Shown here in pieces: positions 59,621 to 64,000 of a stretch of DNA of 64,000 nucleotides. The notes under the pieces were generated by a model, which saw only the letters and a list, made by a program, of their open reading frames with translations, searched no databases and was not told where the DNA came from. Numbering within the stretch: the stretch's first letter is position 1; the number at the start of each line of letters is the position of its first letter. The translations under genes were made by a program, and so were the position numbers. This stretch comes from DASVTU01 sp036387415 (GTDB lineage Bacteria; Acidobacteriota; Blastocatellia; Pyrinomonadales; Pyrinomonadaceae): contig DASVTU010000029.1 in the NCBI GenBank assembly GCA_036387415.1, forward strand, positions 62,001-126,000. The letters run 5' to 3'.

Positions 59621-60285
59621 CAGGGCAGGATGCGCCGCGCGACGATAACGACAAAGAACGCCAACCCGAAGCGTCCGCCGTTGTGGTCGAAACAGAAGAC
59701 ACGTCGGCTATCATCCGTCTCAATCGTCCCGCCGAACGCAACCCACTCTCGGTCAGTACACTCGAAGAATTAGACCGCGCCGTCTCCGCGCTCATCACAC
59801 GCACGAGTATCTCCGTCATCATCTTCACAGGTACACGCAATGTCTTCGCTTCCGGCGCTGACATCCGCGAACTCCGCGCGCTCACACCAACCGCCGCACT
59901 AGAGTTTGCACGACGCGGCCAACGTCTCATGCAAAAAATCTCCGACGCGCCGCAACCCACCATCGCCGCCGTCAACGGCTACTGCATGGGCGGCGGCCTT
60001 GACCTCGCGCTCTCCTGCCATCTACGCGTCGCCTCGCCCGATGCTATCTTCGCGCATCCCGGCGCACGCCTCGGCATCATCACCGGATGGGGCGGCACAC
60101 AACGCCTCCCTCGCCTCATCGGCACGGCGCGAGCGTTGGAGATGTTTACGACGGGAAGACGTTTGACTGGTAGCGAGGCTTACGAGATTGGGCTGGTTAA
60201 TCGTCTCGGCAGAGATGTTCTCGAATGCGCCGGAGAGGTGGCGCGCAATAATCCTGACAGCCATCAGTTTTTTGAAAGCTACTGA
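59617..60285 (+). CDS. Enoyl-CoA hydratase/isomerase family protein, C-terminally short
   Basis: A 222-residue crotonase-fold protein. GADIRELRALTP, the oxyanion segment NGYCMGGGLDLALSC and the LGIITGWGGTQRLPRLIG segment are family features. It ends about 35-40 residues before the usual C-terminus, so the helices that close the trimer are missing. Coupled to the mutase small subunit by ATGA. Likely feeds an acyl-CoA route, but the activity of a truncated form is uncertain. Confidence 0.75.
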   Translation: MTGQDAPRDDNDKERQPEASAVVVETEDTSAIIRLNRPAERNPLSVSTLEELDRAVSALITRTSISVIIFTGTRNVFASGADIRELRALTPTAALEFARRGQRLMQKISDAPQPTIAAVNGYCMGGGLDLALSCHLRVASPDAIFAHPGARLGIITGWGGTQRLPRLIGTARALEMFTTGRRLTGSEAYEIGLVNRLGRDVLECAGEVARNNPDSHQFFESY

Positions 60286-60311
60286 ATAAGGCTCCTGCAA
60301 AACATCGCCTT

Positions 60312-61076
60312 CTACTTTTTGAGAAAGCGCGCGATGCCCTTCTGGCAGTCTTCGGTCATGCGTGCGATGGCGTTGATGTCAACGCCGGATTGGAGTGCGG
60401 CGTCAAAGGTCATGCCGTCCATGTGATAGAGCAGACGCTTTGACAGCATGACGGCGGAGCGACTCACCTTCTCGAATCCGGCGACGTAAGTTTCCACTTC
60501 CGTATCAAACGTCGCATCGTCAAAGACGTGGTTGATGAGGCCGAGGCGTTCGGCTTCGTCCGCGCCGATTTCCGCGCCGCGCGTGATGAGTTCAAAGGCG
60601 CGTTTTTCCGAGACGTTGCGACGCAGAATTGCCATGACCATCGCGGGGACGAAACCGATTTTAACTTCCGGGTAGCCAAGTCGCGCCGTGCGTGAGGCGA
60701 GCACGATGTCGCAGGCCGTGGCGAGGCCGCAACCGCCCGCGAGCGCGCGTCCGTGGACGGCGGCGACGACCGGCACGCGCACACGCCTGATGAGCGCAAA
60801 GAGTTCCATGAGCGATTGGGCGTCTTCGAGATTTTCGGTGATTGAACTCTCGGAGATTTTCTGAAGCGCGGAGAGGTCTGCGCCCGAACAGAAATCCGCG
60901 CCCGCTCCTTTCAAGACGACGACGCGCACAGCATCATCGGCGTCCGCGTTGCGTAACGCTTCCTTGAGTCCGTTAATCAACGCATCATTCAAGGCGTTGC
61001 GCTTGTCTGGACGATTCAGCGTGATGCGCGCCTGCGCGCCTTCGACCGCATAAAGCAACGTTGCGTGGTCGTTCAT
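60312..61076 (-). CDS. Enoyl-CoA hydratase/isomerase
   Basis: A 254-residue, full-length crotonase-fold protein. GADFCSGADLSAL and HGRALAGGCGLATACDIVLAS supply the oxyanion hole, and YPEVKIGFVPAMV is the active-site region. It converges on the truncated hydratase with a 26-base gap. No Shine-Dalgarno sequence; preceded by a heptamer element. The acyl-CoA substrate is unknown. Confidence 0.9.
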   Translation of the reverse strand: MNDHATLLYAVEGAQARITLNRPDKRNALNDALINGLKEALRNADADDAVRVVVLKGAGADFCSGADLSALQKISESSITENLEDAQSLMELFALIRRVRVPVVAAVHGRALAGGCGLATACDIVLASRTARLGYPEVKIGFVPAMVMAILRRNVSEKRAFELITRGAEIGADEAERLGLINHVFDDATFDTEVETYVAGFEKVSRSAVMLSKRLLYHMDGMTFDAALQSGVDINAIARMTEDCQKGIARFLKK

Positions 61077-61078
61077 AA

Positions 61079-61141
61079 GAGAGGTCGGAGGTCGGAGGTT
61101 AGTGAAGAAGTTTTTAACTGTCTTCTCGCTTCTTAGTCTCC
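61079..61141 (-). repeat. Intercistronic heptamer element
   Basis: The left arm (61080-61110) has units GAGGTCG, GAGGTTA, GTGAAGA. The right arm (61121-61141) is a degenerate complement (CTTCTCGCTTCTTAGTCTCC). It lies between the hydrolase stop and the hydratase start, two bases away. Confidence 0.7.
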
Positions 61142-61154
61142 GCCCGCTGCTCCT

Positions 61155-62093
61155 TCATTCTTCCAGAAAGGTGATAAGCGCGGCGTTGACTTCGACGTGT
61201 GACTCCTGCTGCACCCAATGACCGCTCGCGTGTAGACGCAATTCGCGGAACGGCGCATCGACGTAAGCCCCGACGCCGCGCACAGTCTCAGGAACGATTG
61301 CCATGTCGCGTTCCCCGTAGATGAAAAGCACGGGGACGCGAACGCGACCGTCGTCGTCTTCGAGTAAATCGCTCGGAGTGTTTTTGTCTTTCCGGCCTAA
61401 CAATTCGCGCAACCGCTCACCGGGGCGCAGGAGCGAGCGGACGTTGGCGCGATAGTAATTAACGGCGGCGGTGAGCGCACCGGGCGTGCGGAGCGCGGAT
61501 TTGTAGACGGCGAGGTCGGTGTCTGTGAACGTGCCGGGGCGCGACGTTTGTTTAAACATGCGTTCGAGGACGGCGAAATCGCCCGCGCGCATCCACCATT
61601 CGGGCAGTTGCGGAATCTGGAAAAAGAACATGTACCAACTTCGCAACATCTGCTTGAGGGTGATGTTTTTGCGCCATGCGGCGGGCGGCGGCACTTGCAG
61701 CGCCGCGAGTTTCCAGACGTATTCGGGATACTTCTGCGCCACCGCCCACGCCACGGCTGCGCCCCAATCGTGGCCGACTATCGCCGCCTCGCGCGCACCG
61801 AAATGACGCACGAGAGCCAGCACGTCATCCACCAACTTTTCCATCCGATAGTCTTCGACGCGCGGCGGTTTGTCGCTCAAGTTATAGCCGCGCAAATCCG
61901 GCGCGACCACTCTGTATTCGTCGCCGAGCGCCGTCAACTGATGCCGCCATGAATACCAACATTCGGGAAAGCCGTGCAGGAGTAAGACCAGACGTGAACC
62001 GCTCCCGCGCTCGGCGTAATGCAAGCGCACGTCGCCCACTTGCGCGTAGCCGTGACGAATGGACGGGTCGAGATTGATAAGTTCGCTGCTCAT
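61155..62093 (-). CDS. Alpha/beta hydrolase, epoxide-hydrolase-like
   Basis: A 312-residue alpha/beta hydrolase. HGFPECWYSWRHQL (oxyanion), GHDWGAAVAW (nucleophile Asp in the elbow, as in epoxide hydrolases and haloalkane dehalogenases), a distal Asp region and ASGHWVQQE (catalytic His). The substrate is unknown. No Shine-Dalgarno sequence precedes the ATG; a heptamer element lies upstream. Confidence 0.88.
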   Translation of the reverse strand: MSSELINLDPSIRHGYAQVGDVRLHYAERGSGSRLVLLLHGFPECWYSWRHQLTALGDEYRVVAPDLRGYNLSDKPPRVEDYRMEKLVDDVLALVRHFGAREAAIVGHDWGAAVAWAVAQKYPEYVWKLAALQVPPPAAWRKNITLKQMLRSWYMFFFQIPQLPEWWMRAGDFAVLERMFKQTSRPGTFTDTDLAVYKSALRTPGALTAAVNYYRANVRSLLRPGERLRELLGRKDKNTPSDLLEDDDGRVRVPVLFIYGERDMAIVPETVRGVGAYVDAPFRELRLHASGHWVQQESHVEVNAALITFLEE

Positions 62094-62103
62094 AATGATT
62101 CGT

Positions 62104-62165
62104 CAACGGTAAATCGTGAATCGTCCGTCGTCTATGCAATCAACGATTCAAAAGAGAGACGAATT
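62104..62165 (-). repeat. Intercistronic heptamer element, reversed polarity
   Basis: Units AATCGTG / AATCGTC / CGTCGTC (62110-62133) and a complementary region (62139-62165). Unlike the other elements, its purine-rich arm is on the 3' side of the transcript. It lies between the AtuA-C stop (62164) and the hydrolase start. Confidence 0.6.
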
Positions 62166-62511
62166 ACGAAGCGATGTTGAGTTGGTGCGCTTCGTCGTCG
62201 GGCACGTCAATCTCCATACGCAGGAGCGCGGTGGAGAAAGTTTTTCCTTGCGCGTCGGTCATGAGAGAGAGCGTGCCGCCGCCGCCGAGGCTTTCGTGCA
62301 AGAGGAAATTGAGCGCGGAGAGATTCGGCAACTCGAATCTTTCCACTTCGCCCTTGCAGATGCCCTCGAAATGTTTCTTGACGCGTGCGGCTGTCACTTC
62401 GCGCGCAAGCAGAGGATAGTATTCGTCGCGCAGAGCGATGAGGCCGACGTTGGCCGTGTCGCCTTTATCGCCGGAGCGTGCGTGCGCGAGTTTGATTAGT
62501 TGAATCCGCAT
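62164..62511 (-). CDS. AtuA C-terminal-domain-like protein
   Basis: A 115-residue protein matching the C-terminal domain of the AtuA family as a separate polypeptide: IKLAHARSGDKGDTANVGLIAL and LNFLLHESLGGGGT are the conserved parts. It probably assembles with the AtuA N-terminal protein encoded farther upstream on the same strand, with a NUDIX gene between. AtuA is part of acyclic terpene / branched acyl-CoA catabolism. Confidence 0.82.
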   Translation of the reverse strand: MRIQLIKLAHARSGDKGDTANVGLIALRDEYYPLLAREVTAARVKKHFEGICKGEVERFELPNLSALNFLLHESLGGGGTLSLMTDAQGKTFSTALLRMEIDVPDDEAHQLNIAS

Positions 62512-62544
62512 GATGTTAAAGCCGCCTGTTGTTATTCCATCCGC

Positions 62545-62567
62545 GCGAGTCTTCTCCGTAGACTCGC
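62545..62567 (-). other. Small intercistronic hairpin
   Basis: GCGAGTCT (62545-62552) and AGACTCGC (62560-62567) with a seven-base loop, between the NUDIX stop and the AtuA-C start. There is no T-run, so it is probably not a terminator. Confidence 0.45.
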
Positions 62568-62576
62568 TTCATCAAC

Positions 62577-63185
62577 TTACGTCTTCGCGCCCTTGAAGTG
62601 CTCCGCCTCGAACAACGCGAGATGGTGAAATGCTACCACAACGAGCGCGTGATTGATTGTGCCGTCGGCGATGAGACGAGGGATGTCCGTGAGCGGTACA
62701 AGACGCACGACGGTGTGCTCGGTCGTGTCAAATTTCGGTTGATGTTGAAGCGTCACGTCGCGCGCGAGGTAGGTGTGGAGCCAGTTGTTTTGAATCGCGG
62801 GATTAGGTCGGGTGCTGCCGAGCGCGATCGCATCGCGCGATGTGGCGTAGCCCGTCTCTTCAAGTAGTTCGCGCATGGCGGCTTCGCGTGGCTCTTCGCC
62901 CTCGTCAACCATACCGCCCGGAATCTCCAACGAAACTTCCTCCGTGCCGTGGCGATACTGCTCAATCAAGACGACTTCCATCTTCGACGTGAGCGGAATG
63001 ATATTCGTCCAGTCGGGCGCTTGGATGACGTAAAAATCGTGCGCGCGTCCGCCGCGTGGGTTCGCGCTCACATCGCGCCGCACTTGAAAGACACGGCAGT
63101 CGGCAATCGTCTCTGAACTGCGACGCTGCCATGCGTCGGGCGTCGGTGCAGCGTCGCCGTGTTTCGCTCCCGGTTCTCGTTTCAA
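62577..63185 (-). CDS. NUDIX hydrolase
   Basis: A 202-residue NUDIX protein. The Nudix box is complete: GMVDEGEEPREAAMRELLEETGYA (G-x5-E-x7-REU-x-EE-x-GU). The N-terminus is charged. Such enzymes hydrolyse nucleoside diphosphates linked to another group, often ADP-ribose; the substrate is not assigned. It overlaps the AtuA N-terminal gene by four bases and separates it from AtuA-C. Confidence 0.9.
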   Translation of the reverse strand: MKREPGAKHGDAAPTPDAWQRRSSETIADCRVFQVRRDVSANPRGGRAHDFYVIQAPDWTNIIPLTSKMEVVLIEQYRHGTEEVSLEIPGGMVDEGEEPREAAMRELLEETGYATSRDAIALGSTRPNPAIQNNWLHTYLARDVTLQHQPKFDTTEHTVVRLVPLTDIPRLIADGTINHALVVVAFHHLALFEAEHFKGAKT

Positions 63186-64000
63186 ACTTCGATGACCTCC
63201 ACGCGGGGCTTGATTTCGGATTTCGGAATCAGCGCAGGCCAGTAGGCGACAATCTCTTCGACTTTGGGACGGCCTCCGGCGAAACCCGTCACGCCGGGCG
63301 GCCCCGTCAGGACGAGCGGCGCAATCTCTTTGGTAAAACGTTCGACCGCTTTCCGGTCTTCACCGCGCACGCCAATGCGGAATTGCACTTCGGGCAAATC
63401 GTTTGAAGGCACTCCGGCGAGCGCGCCGTGCGTGGCATTCGCGCCGACGAATTCCGTCAGGATGTGCTCGAAGCGCAGACCGAGACGGTCGAGACGTGCG
63501 CGCACGATTTTGTCCGCCGCCTCTGCCTTCTGATAAGCATCCGGCCACGAATAGACGAGCGTGCCGACGGCTTTGAAGCCCGCCGAATAACTGATGGAGA
63601 CTTTCAAAAACTCGGTCGCCGGACGACCTTTGATGCCGTGGACGCGCACGCGGTCGCGTCCGGCGTCTTCGAGTTGAATCGTCGTGAAATCGGCGACGCA
63701 ATCCGGCGTGATGTATTCGTGTGGGTCGCCCATCTCGTAGAGAAGTTGCTCCTTGATGGTCGGCACGGAGACGCGCCCGCCCGTGCCTTCGTGTTTGGTG
63801 ATGAAGAAACTGCTGTCGGGAAATGCTTCGACGATGGGGAAGCCGACGCCCGCGAGGTCGGGGATTGATTGCCAATCGTACTGGCAATTCCCGCCGGAGC
63901 ATTGCGCGCCGCATTCGATGATGTGTCCGGCGATGGTTCCGGCGGCGAGCCTGTCCCAATCGTTCTCCTTCCAACCGAATTCATGGATGATGGGCGCAAG
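63182..64000 (-). CDS. AtuA N-terminal-domain-like protein, cut by the window edge
   Basis: At least 272 residues of a minus-strand frame that runs off the right edge, so its start is not visible. It matches the AtuA (DUF1446) N-terminal domain: HIIECGAQCSGGNCQYDW, GFPIVEAFPDSSFFITKHEGTGG and TGFAGGRPKVEE are characteristic. AtuA-type proteins act in acyclic terpene utilisation and related acyl-CoA catabolism. Because AtuA-C is a separate gene, this is the split form. It overlaps the NUDIX gene by four bases. Confidence 0.88.
   Translation of the reverse strand, partial: LAPIIHEFGWKENDWDRLAAGTIAGHIIECGAQCSGGNCQYDWQSIPDLAGVGFPIVEAFPDSSFFITKHEGTGGRVSVPTIKEQLLYEMGDPHEYITPDCVADFTTIQLEDAGRDRVRVHGIKGRPATEFLKVSISYSAGFKAVGTLVYSWPDAYQKAEAADKIVRARLDRLGLRFEHILTEFVGANATHGALAGVPSNDLPEVQFRIGVRGEDRKAVERFTKEIAPLVLTGPPGVTGFAGGRPKVEEIVAYWPALIPKSEIKPRVEVIEV

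Overview
The window looks like chromosomal DNA of a GC-rich, Gram-negative-type bacterium, most likely an acidobacterium (Acidobacteriota, perhaps class Blastocatellia). That placement is inference. It rests on a VWFA-type secreted protein of the kind common in Acidobacteria, a diaminopimelate-type MurE, a large Tad pilus locus, a radical-SAM protein resembling tetraether / membrane-spanning-lipid synthases, and a two-subunit methylmalonyl-CoA mutase. No phage, transposase or CRISPR array was seen. There is one tRNA gene (Pro, CGG).

Layout. 1-13 kb: mixed metabolism (amine oxidase, APC permease, MurE, SIS-domain sugar-phosphate protein, NAD-dependent epimerases, PQQ-type sugar dehydrogenase, CBS protein, radical SAM protein, J-domain protein). 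13-24 kb: zinc alcohol dehydrogenase with a tiny downstream gene, SRPBCC protein, UDP-galactopyranose mutase plus a glycosyltransferase, tRNA-Pro, DedA, Pcm, SurE, and the candidate lipid-crosslinking radical SAM enzyme behind a consensus sigma-54 promoter. 24.6-33.2 kb: a histidine operon read leftward (hisL leader, hisZ, hisG, a fused hisD-hisC, hisB, hisH, hisF, hisIE, hisN-like) with a classical attenuator and no hisA. 33.2-50.2 kb: a complete Tad/Flp pilus locus (pilin, prepilin peptidase, CpaB, secretin, three TadE/TadG-like proteins, TadZ, TadA, TadB, TadC, TPR protein) continuing into an AAA+ ATPase, a lytic transglycosylase, a duplicated-domain secreted protein and a VWA protein. 50.7-57 kb: small M50-type membrane protease, sigma-54 activator, LysM/BON protein, GlsB-like protein, phosphohexomutase and an FtsB/DivIC-like protein. 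57.4-64 kb: methylmalonyl-CoA mutase in two subunits, two enoyl-CoA hydratases, an alpha/beta hydrolase, and a split AtuA-like acyl-CoA/terpene catabolism locus with a NUDIX gene between its parts.

The most unusual signal is not a gene. At least 17 intercistronic elements are built from degenerate short repeats, mostly 7 bases long. Typically one arm runs away from the stop codon of the upstream gene and an inverted arm ends just before the start codon of the next gene. Each element uses its own heptamer, all lie between co-directional genes (none in convergent or divergent gaps), and nearly all have the purine-rich arm on the 5' side of the transcript. Where the element comes within about 15 bases of the next start, a Shine-Dalgarno sequence is usually weak or missing. 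One such element lies in frame inside the hisD-hisC fusion and encodes its linker.
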